NCBI RefSeq assembly: GCF_000272005.1 | Contig: NZ_AKKU01000010.1 | Span: forward strand, 62,001-126,000 | Reading direction: 5' to 3' | DNA: 64,000 nt | From: Alishewanella agri BL06 | GTDB lineage: Bacteria; Pseudomonadota; Gammaproteobacteria; Enterobacterales; Alteromonadaceae | Shown here: positions 17,286 to 26,586 of the stretch, piece after piece | Numbering within the stretch: position 1 is the stretch's first letter | Layout of the letters: the number at the start of each line of letters is the position of its first letter | Position numbers and translations under genes: made by a program | The notes under the pieces: generated by a model | Databases searched by the model: none | What the model was told of the DNA's origin: nothing | The model's input: only the letters and a program-made list of their open reading frames with translations

Positions 17286-17961
17286 GCTTGCGTCCGCCCA
17301 GCTTATAGACCGCGTAACTGCTGAATTCGGCAATCAATTTGCTGTAAAAGTCCAGATTAGACAGATTCACCGTGAAAAAACAATTCAGACTGCAATTCAC
17401 CGGCCGCAGTGTTTGGGTACTAGCAGCACCAATACTGGCATCCAACTGATATTCGTTGATCAAACGGCTGACCCGCCAGCTATGAAAATCACTGGTAATA
17501 AAGCGGATTTGCCGTTGTTGCGCCAATCTGGGCACTAAATTGGCAAACTCCTGATAGGTGTTATCGCCAGCATCAAAGCAATCAGCGACGACCTGCGGCA
17601 GTTGCTGCTGCAAATAATCCAGATAAGGCTGACAATAGCGGGTAGTCAGGATCACCGCGGGGAGCTGGCCAGGTGTAAACTCTTGCTTTAATTGCTGAAT
17701 CCGGGCAGCAGCACAGGCGGGTAAGTGCTTGGCAGAGCCACCACAGCCCAGCACCACATACAGGCTTGCCGCTTGCTTAGGCGCCGCTATACCTTGCTGA
17801 TACCAGAGCCGTGCCTGATTAGCGAGATAGGTATTGCCAACAAGGTAATAACAGACAAAAATCAACCACAACCCTTTTTTGCGATAGCAAATACAAGCCA
17901 GCAATAATGCATACAGCAGAAGATTATGCGGATAAAGAAAAGGCTCAAGTAAATCTTTCAT
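17272..17961 (-). CDS. YdcF/SanA-like (DUF218-type) membrane protein
   Basis: A 229-residue protein with two N-terminal membrane segments (about 10-45) and a soluble domain that starts with a hydrophobic strand YVVLGCGG and later has ILTTRYCQPYL, GDNTYQEFANL and RFITSDFHSWRV. This order (strand-GxG, then NTYxE, then SDFHxxR) is that of DUF218/YdcF proteins, often linked to cell-envelope polysaccharide. It ends the minus-strand polysaccharide operon, abutting the polymerase gene at 17961. Exact activity unknown. Confidence 0.65.
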   Translation of the reverse strand: MKDLLEPFLYPHNLLLYALLLACICYRKKGLWLIFVCYYLVGNTYLANQARLWYQQGIAAPKQAASLYVVLGCGGSAKHLPACAAARIQQLKQEFTPGQLPAVILTTRYCQPYLDYLQQQLPQVVADCFDAGDNTYQEFANLVPRLAQQRQIRFITSDFHSWRVSRLINEYQLDASIGAASTQTLRPVNCSLNCFFTVNLSNLDFYSKLIAEFSSYAVYKLGGRKLTGA

Positions 17962-19259
17962 CAGGCATGCTCCAGCGGCACCGCTTGCTCAGACTGACGC
18001 TGTGGCCAATCGACAAAGATAGCTGCATTAACCAAGGCCCAGGGTAACCACAACATCCCCGAAGTCAGCACATGACCGGCCAACATTGCTACCGTAAATA
18101 AAATCACATTTAGCAACAGCAATGGCTTAACCAGCGGGCTTTGCGTTAAGCGGCTAAACAAGGCTTTAAACAGTCTGATAAAACTTAAGGCCACAAGCAT
18201 AGCGCCAGCCAAACCATAGAACAGCAACAAATCAAAAAAATCTAATTCAATAAAGTACTTTTTCAGCCACAATTTAACGCCCCCCTGACCGACACCAAAG
18301 AGTTGCAGCCAATGTGGATATTGTTCTGCTACCAGGGTAAAATTGCGCTGCAGATAAAAATCCCGCGACGATAACAGGATCCCAAAAAAACCGCGCTGTT
18401 CATATGCAAACATCAGCTTATTGTACAAACCAATCGCCTGCAGCAGCTGACGCCAATTAAGTAGTATTAGTACTATTAGTATCAGTAAGATAGCCAGCGT
18501 AAATAGCAGGTAAATTTTTGCGGCTTGCCACTGCTCGCGGCGCATGAGTAATACTGGTATCCCAATAAATAACAGTAGCACGCCAAATAACCCGGTTTTA
18601 GTCAGCAATAACGCCGCGATAAAGATTGACGCTACCCCAAGCAAAGGATAAGTCCAGCGGCACAGCTGCCAACTACGGCAAAATAACCAGCCGCTTAATA
18701 CCAACAGCAACGCCGATAACTCATTAGTCGAGATAAAAAAACCTTTTACACCAAGAAACTTCTGGCTGACCTCATCCATCGGTTGGTAGGCGGTGCCACC
18801 ATAGCCGGTCAGGCCAAGTGCGGCATTGACCAGCAACAGCGCAAAAGCTGCTAACATCAGAAAATCGACCCATCGCAGAAAGTCCGCGCCACGCTGCTGC
18901 GCCTGCACACTAAAGTAGGCAAAGGCCAACAGCATAGCGCCGGCTTTAGCAATCAGTTGCAAATCGGCAACTAAATAAGGATGCCCGGTCAGCCATTTGA
19001 TATATAGCGGGCCAGGCAGCATGAGCAGCATAAGTAACAGTGGCAGTTGCAACTCACGCCGGCATAGCTGCCAGCCACGCCAGATAATTAAGGCTAATAA
19101 TACAGCCTTTAGCACTGCCGACAGCGGTACCGAGTGTGGCGACAGGTAACGTAATAGTCCATTAAGCCAGTCAATGGCCACAAAGATTGTGGCCAACAGC
19201 AGAACAGTCCGGTCAAGCAGACAGGCAGTTGGCCGGGGGAAACGGGTAGACCACGTCAT
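17961..19259 (-). CDS. O-antigen polymerase/ligase-like membrane protein
   Basis: A 432-residue polytopic protein with roughly ten to twelve membrane helices and a larger hydrophilic loop (about 275-330) that contains FGVGQGGVKLWL, placed as in Wzy polymerases and WaaL-type ligases. Sequence in this family is poorly conserved, so polymerase versus ligase cannot be decided by eye. Its ATG overlaps the TGA of the upstream glycosyltransferase (ATGA). Together with WecA and the flippase across the divergent promoter it completes a Wzx/Wzy-type pathway. Confidence 0.75.
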   Translation of the reverse strand: MTWSTRFPRPTACLLDRTVLLLATIFVAIDWLNGLLRYLSPHSVPLSAVLKAVLLALIIWRGWQLCRRELQLPLLLMLLMLPGPLYIKWLTGHPYLVADLQLIAKAGAMLLAFAYFSVQAQQRGADFLRWVDFLMLAAFALLLVNAALGLTGYGGTAYQPMDEVSQKFLGVKGFFISTNELSALLLVLSGWLFCRSWQLCRWTYPLLGVASIFIAALLLTKTGLFGVLLLFIGIPVLLMRREQWQAAKIYLLFTLAILLILIVLILLNWRQLLQAIGLYNKLMFAYEQRGFFGILLSSRDFYLQRNFTLVAEQYPHWLQLFGVGQGGVKLWLKKYFIELDFFDLLLFYGLAGAMLVALSFIRLFKALFSRLTQSPLVKPLLLLNVILFTVAMLAGHVLTSGMLWLPWALVNAAIFVDWPQRQSEQAVPLEHA

Positions 19260-20149
19260 TTTTTTAGCAGGCCCCGCAGCCCCTTGTTCATTAAGCGTAA
19301 TCGCAGCGCACTAAACCAGGACAGTTTATGTTTTAAATAATAACGCCACTTCAGGTTTAATAAACCATACCGGCAAAGACTCAATAACTCAGAAAATGCC
19401 AGCGGTTTCTTTTGCATCGTTAAGCGGTAAAACATCTGATTCTGCAGATTACGCTCGCTCATCAGTGGCCGGTGTTTGGCAACAAATTGCTGATGTGCAT
19501 CCAGTCGTTTTGGCGAATCGGTGATCCGGCCGAGCTCATGCCCGACATTCACCTTATAGCTGGCATTGGCAATCCGCTTCGCCGGGCCATAGGCCGCGAC
19601 CACCCGCACCCACATATCATAATCCTGAAACGCCGCCAGACCGGTATCAAAACCACCCAGCGCTAACATCCGCTCTCGGCGCACCAGCGCCTGATTTGAC
19701 AGCGTGTGTAAATCCAGTAATTCACTCAAACTTACCGTAGCTTCATCGGCAAACAAGGTTTTGCTAAAGGTACCGTAATCCCAGATATAGGCGCTACAGA
19801 CCATGCTGAACTGATCATCATAGGCCGCATAAAGGCTGCTGAGGCGCTGCGGTAAGAACTCATCATCATCATCCAGGCCGGTGACAAAGTCGCCACGGGC
19901 CTCATTAATGGCTCTGTTACGGGCGGCGCAGGCGCCCTGCCCCTGTTCCTGCCGCAGGATCCGTACCCGCGGTTCGTTAGCATAACGCTCGCTCAGCTGC
20001 TCATAGGTCTGATCTTTTGACGCATCATCCACCACGATCAGCTCAAAGTTCGGATAATCCTGCGCCAGTACCGAGTCGATAGCCCGGCACGCCATCTCAG
20101 CCCGGTTATAGGTAGGCATATAGACACTGATTAACGGTAATGCACTCAC
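19256..20149 (-). CDS. Family 2 glycosyltransferase
   Basis: A GT-A fold glycosyltransferase. SVYMPTYNRAEMACRAIDS at the N-terminus and IVVDDASKD near residue 46 are GT2 hallmarks; GLDDDDEFLP supplies the metal-binding DXD. I start it at the GTG at 20149 because AAGGAG lies six bases upstream, giving 297 residues; the longer frame from a TTG at 20173 overlaps the previous gene and lacks a ribosome site. ATGA-type overlap with the downstream polymerase. Adds a sugar to a lipid-linked oligosaccharide; the sugar is unknown. Confidence 0.88.
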   Translation of the reverse strand: MSALPLISVYMPTYNRAEMACRAIDSVLAQDYPNFELIVVDDASKDQTYEQLSERYANEPRVRILRQEQGQGACAARNRAINEARGDFVTGLDDDDEFLPQRLSSLYAAYDDQFSMVCSAYIWDYGTFSKTLFADEATVSLSELLDLHTLSNQALVRRERMLALGGFDTGLAAFQDYDMWVRVVAAYGPAKRIANASYKVNVGHELGRITDSPKRLDAHQQFVAKHRPLMSERNLQNQMFYRLTMQKKPLAFSELLSLCRYGLLNLKWRYYLKHKLSWFSALRLRLMNKGLRGLLKK

Positions 20150-20159
20150 CCTTTGCTCC

Positions 20160-20897
20160 TTAAATTTTTCCAATCAGCACCCACCACAGGTACCTGAATA
20201 AGCGTAATTGGCGACCAATGCGGCTTGGTTGCGCCAATAAACGGTAAGCCCATTCCAGATTAAGCTTACACCAGAGTGCCGGAGCGCGTTTTACGTTGCC
20301 GGTAAAGACGTCATAGGTGCCACCGACGCCCATATAAAAACAATCCGGATGGACTGCCCGGATGCGCTGGATCAGCAACTCTTGCTTGGGCGAACCCATC
20401 GCCACGCTGACAAAGCGGGCGCCACTGGCTTTGATCGCCTGCAGCAATTGCGCTTCATCTTTAAAATAACCATCGGTCGCGCCCACTACCGGCACCCCAA
20501 GCTGCTGCAACTTATCGCGGGTTTGCGTCAGCACTTCGGGCTTGGCACCGACCAGATACACCGGTACCCGATACTCTGCCGCCCGCACCATCAACGCCTG
20601 CCATAGTTCACAACCCGGGATCCGCTCCACCGGTCGCTGCAGACGTTTTTGCATCACTTTAACCACCCCAATTCCATCGGCATAGCGCAGATCGGCTTGT
20701 TGGATCACGGCTAACACCTGCGGGTTCTCCAGTGCGGTCAGAATTTTCTCCGGATTAATGGCAATGGCCGAACCGGCATAGACGGAGCCATCATCACGGA
20801 TAATATAGGACAGCAATTGCGCCATATTGGCAAAGGCCGACACCTGAACCGGACCAATACCAATTTCAGCGATAGCAGTCGAGGATGTGCTCGTCAT
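20160..20897 (-). CDS. WecG/TagA/CpsF-family glycosyltransferase
   Basis: A 245-residue GT26 enzyme. Family motifs visible: DGIGVVKVMQKR (about 73-84), PVYLVGAKPEVL (about 113-124) and FVSVAMGSPKQELLIQRIR (about 161-179). Members transfer a (amino)sugar such as ManNAcA or ManNAc onto polyprenyl-diphospho-GlcNAc, the product of WecA encoded across the divergent promoter, so it probably makes the second sugar addition here. Its ATG overlaps the stop of the upstream gene (ATGA). Confidence 0.87.
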   Translation of the reverse strand: MTSTSSTAIAEIGIGPVQVSAFANMAQLLSYIIRDDGSVYAGSAIAINPEKILTALENPQVLAVIQQADLRYADGIGVVKVMQKRLQRPVERIPGCELWQALMVRAAEYRVPVYLVGAKPEVLTQTRDKLQQLGVPVVGATDGYFKDEAQLLQAIKASGARFVSVAMGSPKQELLIQRIRAVHPDCFYMGVGGTYDVFTGNVKRAPALWCKLNLEWAYRLLAQPSRIGRQLRLFRYLWWVLIGKI

Positions 20898-21952
20898 AAC
20901 ATAAGTTCCTGATAATGTTTACACAGTTTATTCACGATCACGGGCAGTAAGATTTGCTCAGCCTGCATCCGGCCCTGCTGTTGCAACTGCCGGTAGGCGG
21001 TCTCATCCAGCGCCAGTAATTGCCTGATCGCAGCCAGCAACTGCCGCTGGCATAAGGCTTCATCCTGTTGTGACACAGCATAACCGGTGACGCCCTGCCG
21101 TATTTGCGCCCTGGCACCATCAGTATCGGTCGCCACAACAGGCGTATAACACGCCATCGCCTCAGCCATTACCAGACCAAAAGATTCTTTGCGCGATAAA
21201 CTGATAAAGCAACGGGCGCGCTGATACAGCGCCAGCAAATCCGCACCGCTTTGTGGGCCAAGCAAGGTGATATTGGGATAGGCGGCAGTGGCTTGTGCCA
21301 GTGCTGCCTGCCAGGGCCCTGAACCGGCGATCACCACGCGCCAGGCTTGCAGCTGTGGCAACATAGCCAGTAAGCGATCCATCCCTTTATTCTGGTCCAG
21401 TGTACCAACATAGAGCAGATCAATATCTTTATCGGCTTTGCTGTGCCAGGTCGCGCTAGCATAGCGGTTATCAATACCAGCCGCCAACACCTGCGCCCGC
21501 TCTGGCTGCATAAAAAATTGTTGCGCCAGCGCCTCACTACTAAAGATCCAGCTATCCACCTGCCGCGCGCACCAGCGATACAGGCGCCCGGGTGGCTGAT
21601 AATGATAGATATCTGAGCCGTGGCAGGTGACGACAATTTTCGCCTGCGGATTGCGTAACCAACGGTATACCAGCGCTAGCCAGATTGTCGGATAAAAGAA
21701 ATGGACGTGCAATATCTGATAGCCTTGGCGGCTAAACAGAAAACGCCGGCAAAAATCGAGGAAAAAAACCGGATACTTCAATAACCTGTTCAGCCAAGAG
21801 TCACGGTGCCAGCGCATATAATGATAGGCAGGCTGCAGACCCTGAGCCTGTAATGCCGTGACCTGGGCGCGCACAAAGTTGCCCTGAAACGGTGATGAGG
21901 GTTTAGGACCCATATTAGTGATCACGAGGACCCGGGGTTGTGTTGCAGTCAC
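20894..21952 (-). CDS. Family 4 glycosyltransferase
   Basis: A 352-residue GT-B enzyme. The N-terminal acceptor half has FQGNFVRAQVTAL; the C-terminal donor half has DLLYVGTLDQNKGMDRLL, VIAGSGPW and the nucleotide-sugar motif SRKESFGLVMAEAMACYTPVVAT with the EX7E pattern. Start is a GTG at 21952, with AGGAG eleven bases upstream. First gene of the minus-strand polysaccharide operon. Confidence 0.87.
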   Translation of the reverse strand: MTATQPRVLVITNMGPKPSSPFQGNFVRAQVTALQAQGLQPAYHYMRWHRDSWLNRLLKYPVFFLDFCRRFLFSRQGYQILHVHFFYPTIWLALVYRWLRNPQAKIVVTCHGSDIYHYQPPGRLYRWCARQVDSWIFSSEALAQQFFMQPERAQVLAAGIDNRYASATWHSKADKDIDLLYVGTLDQNKGMDRLLAMLPQLQAWRVVIAGSGPWQAALAQATAAYPNITLLGPQSGADLLALYQRARCFISLSRKESFGLVMAEAMACYTPVVATDTDGARAQIRQGVTGYAVSQQDEALCQRQLLAAIRQLLALDETAYRQLQQQGRMQAEQILLPVIVNKLCKHYQELML

Positions 21953-22113
21953 CCTGTGCTTTACTCCTGAGAAGACGGATAATTGCCGGTTCCGTTAATT
22001 TATTTGTCAGGACCGCGGCCAGCTAGTCGTTTATTGTCGCACTAAGCAGTATCATTACACCAGAGTGCTGCTGACAGCCAGCTGAATAAAAAGATGATGA
22101 AAAAGAAACCACT
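21953..22113. promoter_or_regulatory. Divergent promoter region of polysaccharide locus
   Basis: 161 bp between two diverging operons, AT-rich in the middle (about 21990-22060), with no gene. It must carry both promoters, but I could not single out convincing -35/-10 pairs or an operator. The wecA ribosome site is also weak (AAAGAAA). Confidence 0.5.
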
Positions 22114-23175
22114 ATGACAACTCAGCTTCTATTGATGATAACGGCGTTTGCCGGTTGCCTGCTTGCCATTTTAAGTTTTTATCCGTTATCGCAACGTATT
22201 GGTCTGGTCGATATTCCGCGTGGCCGTAAGCAACATCAGGGCGCCATTCCGCTGATCGGCGGCTTATCGGTATTTACCGGCATGCTGCTTGGCTTTGTCT
22301 TGTTTCCGGTTGCGGACTTACATGCCGGCTACTACCTGACACTTGCCGGTGCGCTGGTGATCCTCGGCGCCTTTGATGATTATCTGGATCTAAGTGTGAA
22401 ATTACGCCTGGCGGTGCAGTTACTGCTGAGTGCAGCCATGGTCTATGTACTCGATCTGCACCTGGCAAATCTGGGTAATTTATTTGGTTATGGCGATGTC
22501 AGGCTCGGTTTTCTCGGTATCCCTGTCACCCTGATTGCGGTGATAGCCGCCATTAACGCCTTTAATATGACTGACGGTATCGATGGCTTAGCCGGCATGC
22601 TCAGTCTGGTTAGTTTTGTTGCCATTGCCGGCTTTATGTTGTTGTGGGGTCAGGTTGAACAGGCGCTGCTACCGATGGTACTGATCTGCGCTATGCTGCC
22701 GTATCTGGCGTTTAATTTACAGCTGGTGCCCGGTAAAAAGATCTTTATGGGCGATGCCGGCAGCATGTTAATTGGTTTTTCTGTGATCTGGCTGCTGATC
22801 GTCGGCACCCAGAGTGAAAGTGCCAGTTTCCGGCCCGTTACTGCACTGTGGTTAATTGCCATACCGCTGATGGATATGGTCGCTATTATGGTGCGACGGA
22901 TCCGCAAAGGCCAGTCCCCCTTTCAGGCCGATCGCGAACACTTACACCATATCTCGCTGCGTCTGGGCCTGAACTCCCGCGAATCGTTAACGCTGATTAC
23001 CGCTCTGGCTTGTATCTTTGCCTGTATCGGCATTATTGGTGAGTATCTGCTGGTGCCAGAAGGGATTATGCTGCTGCTGTTTATCCTGGTTTTTGCCGGA
23101 TATATTCAGTTACTACAAAATATCTGGCGGATATTATCGGCACTGCGCCGGCGCTTACAGGGAGTTCGGCGTTGA
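22114..23175 (+). CDS. wecA: WecA-like undecaprenyl-phosphate GlcNAc-1-phosphate transferase
   Basis: Starts lipid-linked glycan assembly by moving GlcNAc-1-phosphate (or a related sugar phosphate) to undecaprenyl phosphate. A 353-residue protein with about eleven membrane helices. The cytosolic-loop motifs of the family are present: GAFDDYLD (DDxxD site), NAFNMTDGIDGLAG, FMGDAGSM and REHLHHIS (HIHH-type loop). Heads the plus-strand polysaccharide operon; its stop overlaps the TTG start of the flippase gene (TTGA). Confidence 0.9.
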   Translation: MTTQLLLMITAFAGCLLAILSFYPLSQRIGLVDIPRGRKQHQGAIPLIGGLSVFTGMLLGFVLFPVADLHAGYYLTLAGALVILGAFDDYLDLSVKLRLAVQLLLSAAMVYVLDLHLANLGNLFGYGDVRLGFLGIPVTLIAVIAAINAFNMTDGIDGLAGMLSLVSFVAIAGFMLLWGQVEQALLPMVLICAMLPYLAFNLQLVPGKKIFMGDAGSMLIGFSVIWLLIVGTQSESASFRPVTALWLIAIPLMDMVAIMVRRIRKGQSPFQADREHLHHISLRLGLNSRESLTLITALACIFACIGIIGEYLLVPEGIMLLLFILVFAGYIQLLQNIWRILSALRRRLQGVRR

Positions 23176-24479
23176 AGCTACTCAAGAAAATCTTAATGGC
23201 CCGCGCTACGGCGATGCTGGGTGACAAGCTGGTTAAACTCAGTGCCGGCGCAGTTTTAACCATTTTTGTCGCCCGGATGCTGGGTGCCAGTGAGCTGGGT
23301 ATATACTCTATCGTGATGGCGTGGAGTGCCTTTTTAGTGCCGCTAACCAGCATGGGACTAAATAATCTGGTCGTGCGGCAAATGGTTAAGCTAGATAGCG
23401 GTCAGCAAGCCATGACGATGCTCTACACCGCCGTCAGTATCCGGCTGGGGCTGGGGCTAGTCGGCGGCGCCCTGATGCTGGCGCTATTCTACCTGCTTAA
23501 CGCCGAACTCTTTAGCGGCCATTTAAGCTATACCATACCGCTGCTGTTTATGTTGCAGGCGTTTTTTGGCTTTCTGCTGTTTGAATTTTATCTGAATTAT
23601 CAGGGAACTTTCCGCACCCCGGCCTATGTTAAATCGATAATTTCACTGGTAAGTTTTGGCTTAAAACTGGTTTTGCTCTATCAGGGCTTCGGTATTGCCA
23701 GTTTATTGCTGATTTACGCCGGCGAGTTTTTGATTGTCGCGCTGGCCCAGTATTGGATCTATCGCCAGAAACACCGGCCTTTTAAAGAAGAGCAACAGCG
23801 CTGGCCGGGCTATCACCCAAAATACTTTAGCCTGGCCTATGGCAAGCAGTTGTTACAACGCTCATCCTGGCTGTGGTTATCCGGCATTGTCTCTGTTATC
23901 TATCTGAAAATTGATATTGTGATGCTGGGTGCAATGGCCGGCACTGAGCAAGCCGGTATCTATGCCGCGGCCAGCCGTTTGTCGGAGCTGTGGTATGTGT
24001 TTCCGGCCACGCTGGCCGTGCGCTATTACCCGGATATGCTAAAAGCCTATGAAAAAAGCTGGGACGGTTATTTAATCAAGCTACGCCGTTTTGCGCTGCT
24101 GTTTTTTAGTGCTGCCCTGGCGATCGCGGTGGTGATGAGCCTGACAGCAGATTGGATAGTGGTGCTATTATTTGGTGAAGCCTTTAGCGCCGCAGTAACC
24201 GTATTACAAATTCATATCTGGTCCGGCTGTTTTATCTTTGTCCGTTATCTGATTGGCCAGCACCTGGTAATCACCGAACAAGAACCACTATCGCTATTTA
24301 GCCATGGTATGGGTGCGCTTTTAAATGTCGGGCTGAATTTATGGCTAATCCCTCAGTACGGCATTGTCGGTGCCGCCTGGGCGACGCTGATTTCTTATGC
24401 CTATGCCTCTTTCTTCTTTTTATTTTTCGCCAAGCGCACCCGCGAACAGTTCTGGCAACTGCTGCGGGTAAAAGCCTGA
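23172..24479 (+). CDS. Wzx-type polysaccharide flippase
   Basis: A 435-residue membrane protein with about twelve to fourteen helices, of the polysaccharide biosynthesis / MATE-like flippase family (ARMLGASELGIYSIVMAW near the N-terminus is the typical RxLGxxxxGxYS signature). It should flip the undecaprenyl-linked repeat unit to the periplasm. The start is TTG at 23172, overlapping the wecA TGA, with GGAG eight bases upstream; no ATG fits better. The TTG may keep its level low. Confidence 0.85.
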   Translation: MKLLKKILMARATAMLGDKLVKLSAGAVLTIFVARMLGASELGIYSIVMAWSAFLVPLTSMGLNNLVVRQMVKLDSGQQAMTMLYTAVSIRLGLGLVGGALMLALFYLLNAELFSGHLSYTIPLLFMLQAFFGFLLFEFYLNYQGTFRTPAYVKSIISLVSFGLKLVLLYQGFGIASLLLIYAGEFLIVALAQYWIYRQKHRPFKEEQQRWPGYHPKYFSLAYGKQLLQRSSWLWLSGIVSVIYLKIDIVMLGAMAGTEQAGIYAAASRLSELWYVFPATLAVRYYPDMLKAYEKSWDGYLIKLRRFALLFFSAALAIAVVMSLTADWIVVLLFGEAFSAAVTVLQIHIWSGCFIFVRYLIGQHLVITEQEPLSLFSHGMGALLNVGLNLWLIPQYGIVGAAWATLISYAYASFFFLFFAKRTREQFWQLLRVKA

Positions 24480-24492
24480 TCAAGGAAACCTT

Positions 24493-25650
24493 ATGACTAA
24501 ACCCTATTTTGTCGAAATTAAAGGCGTGCAATTCCGTAACAAAGGCGCCTATCTGATGCTATTGGCCTGTTTGCAAGGCCTGAAAAAACTGAATAAATCC
24601 TTTGAGCTGGTGCTGTCTCCCGGCCCCAATCTGCCTTACCCGGAGCGTGCCCGCCATGGCGCCTGGCAAAAACTCTCATTCCGGCGCAAAGGCCTGGATC
24701 TCACCGGTGTTCTGGGCAAACTACCCGGGCCTTTACTACGTTTATTTAAACGTTACGGTATGGTTACCGAGCGCGATGTCGATCTGATTCTGGAGGCCAG
24801 TGGCTTTGCTTATGGTGACCAGTGGCCGCTGACTTTCTTGCAGAATACCGCCAAAGAAGTGGTGCGTTTTAGCAAAGCCGGTAAACCCTTTGTCTTTATG
24901 CCGCAAGCCTTTGGCCCCTTTAGCTCTAAGGAGAGTAAAGCGGCAATGCGCGATATTATTCAGCACGCACGGCTGATTTTTGTCCGTGATCCGGTCTCAC
25001 TGCAACATTTACAAAGCTGTGTCGAGGTGCTGCCAGAGCATGTGGTGTTAACCCCGGACTTTACCGTCGGTTTAAGCGCCGAAGCCAATGCCGAGGTGCC
25101 GGAGCTGAAGGTGCCTTTCGCGGCGCTGATCCCAAATTCCAAGGTCGTCTCCAAGTTTAACCATGCCAATGCTGAAGCGATGCGCAGCGACTATGTTGCG
25201 GCTTTCGCTGCTGCGGCCGATTATCTGACGGCATTGGGCATTCAGCCGGTGCTGGTCAACCACGAAGGTAAGGAAGATGCTGAGCTATGCGCCGAAATCG
25301 CCGCCCGTTCGCCCTGCGGCCTGGTACAAATCGAAGATCCGCTGGCGGTAAAATATTTTATTGGTAAGGCGGAGCTGGCGGTCAGTTCACGTTTTCACGG
25401 TGCAGTAAATGCACTAAGCCAGGGTGTCCCCTGTATCGCTACCAGCTGGAGCCACAAATATCATGCGATGATGAGTGATTTTGGCATGGGTGATTTTTGT
25501 GTTGCTGAACTGTCAGAGCAAAGCTTATTAGATGCCTTAGCGCAGCTACTGCACGAAAAAGATGCCTTAGCTGCAGTGGTGGCAGAGCGGGCGGCTACGC
25601 TAAAACAGCGTAACCAGAAAATGTGGCAGCGTCTGGCGCAGGTCATTTAA
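24493..25650 (+). CDS. Polysaccharide pyruvyl transferase family protein
   Basis: A 385-residue protein of the CsaB/WcaK family, which adds ketal-pyruvate to sugars of surface glycans. Marks: EIKGVQFRNKGAYLML at the N-terminus (cf. GxxNxGDEA in the family, here degenerate), LEASGFAYGD, FVFMPQAFGPF, and the C-terminal AVSSRFHGAVNALSQGVPCIATSWSHKY, the most conserved block with Arg-Phe-His-Gly. Third gene of the operon, 13 bp after the flippase. Suggests a pyruvylated or similarly charged polymer. Confidence 0.82.
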   Translation: MTKPYFVEIKGVQFRNKGAYLMLLACLQGLKKLNKSFELVLSPGPNLPYPERARHGAWQKLSFRRKGLDLTGVLGKLPGPLLRLFKRYGMVTERDVDLILEASGFAYGDQWPLTFLQNTAKEVVRFSKAGKPFVFMPQAFGPFSSKESKAAMRDIIQHARLIFVRDPVSLQHLQSCVEVLPEHVVLTPDFTVGLSAEANAEVPELKVPFAALIPNSKVVSKFNHANAEAMRSDYVAAFAAAADYLTALGIQPVLVNHEGKEDAELCAEIAARSPCGLVQIEDPLAVKYFIGKAELAVSSRFHGAVNALSQGVPCIATSWSHKYHAMMSDFGMGDFCVAELSEQSLLDALAQLLHEKDALAAVVAERAATLKQRNQKMWQRLAQVI

Positions 25651-25663
25651 GCAGTTAAATACG

Positions 25664-25702
25664 CAGCACAGGCATGGCGCCAGTAGCGCCCGGCCTGTGC
25701 TG
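25664..25702 (+). terminator. Hairpin after pyruvyl transferase gene
   Basis: A 10 bp perfect stem (CAGCACAGGC / GCCTGTGCTG) begins 14 bp after the stop. No T run follows, so it may act as an RNA end-stabiliser or weak terminator of the plus-strand operon. Confidence 0.5.
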
Positions 25703-25747
25703 AAATAAACAGATTCATCTAACCGGTATTAGTCCAGCTGGAGCCAC

Positions 25748-26044
25748 TCAGACCCAAAGCGGCACTTTTAAAGTGTTGTCAGTCTTTTCCGGGCCACCAC
25801 ACATCTCGTCGTAGGCCGACTGATGCACCAACCAGGCCTGGCGCACGGTACAATCACTCAGCGATTGCTTCACCTGCTCCACACTGTGAAACCGCTGTGG
25901 ATGATTGTCATCATTAACCAAAAAACCACGACGACCATCGTAGTCGGCCTCGACCAGATAGACCCCCATTTCGTAAGAATGCACCACCAGCTCGTCAATC
26001 CGTACATCCTGATGATTAAGATGCTCTGCGCGATGATAAGGCAT
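25748..26044 (-). CDS. DUF6482-like small protein
   Basis: A 98-residue soluble protein. The pattern IDELVVHSYEMGVYLVEADYDGRRGFLVNDD followed by a Gln/Val helix and AWLVHQSAYDEMCG resembles the DUF6482 family of marine gammaproteobacteria, of unknown function (only fragments quoted here). Assignment from memory of the family; moderate certainty. Single gene. Confidence 0.55.
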   Translation of the reverse strand: MPYHRAEHLNHQDVRIDELVVHSYEMGVYLVEADYDGRRGFLVNDDNHPQRFHSVEQVKQSLSDCTVRQAWLVHQSAYDEMCGGPEKTDNTLKVPLWV

Positions 26045-26142
26045 AATTAGCTCCTGCTTAGCTAGATATATCGAGATACCCTGCTAAATTTACGCGGCGA
26101 TTTTTCAACTAGATCGCTGCAAAAGAAAACTTTGTGCATAAA

Positions 26143-26568
26143 TCAATCAAGCTTTCGCGTCGCCTGCCAATTTACTGCCTGCCACTTGCCATTTCGTTTG
26201 ACGAAGGTGCCGCTATTTAAAAAACGTAAGGTTTCCTGCGCTGAGGTACCAACCAGGGTAAAAGCGACCACTGCAGTATCGCCATATTGCAGGATCTGCA
26301 GATCTTCACTGCTATAACGCATGTTAATCTCAGCCGCTGGCAGCTCACCACGACTATTAACCCCTTGCATTAACTCGGCTTTGCCAAAACGCCGCCCGGC
26401 CGAACTGGTATAAATGAGTTCTTCCGCCCAATACTTATCGTGTACTGCAGGGTCATTACGAGTCGCGCCATCCAAAAACTCGGCCAGTAAAGCAGTCAGC
26501 TCGGCCCTATCATCAGCATAAGCAGTAGAGGACAATAATAATAACAAGGTTATAAAGATAGCTCGCAT
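26143..26568 (-). CDS. Exported NTF2-like (DUF4440-type) protein
   Basis: A 141-residue protein with a clear signal peptide (MRAIFITLLLLLSSTAYA-D). The mature part has the cone-fold pattern of SnoaL/DUF4440 proteins: first helix ELTALLAEFLDGATRNDP, then KYWAEELIYTSSAGRRFGKAELM, then strands ending GTFVKRNGKWQAVNWQAT. Periplasmic; the ligand or activity is unknown. Single gene upstream of which lies the ParE gene on the same strand. Confidence 0.75.
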   Translation of the reverse strand: MRAIFITLLLLLSSTAYADDRAELTALLAEFLDGATRNDPAVHDKYWAEELIYTSSAGRRFGKAELMQGVNSRGELPAAEINMRYSSEDLQILQYGDTAVVAFTLVGTSAQETLRFLNSGTFVKRNGKWQAVNWQATRKLD

Positions 26569-26586
26569 ATAAACTCCGTACGCCGG

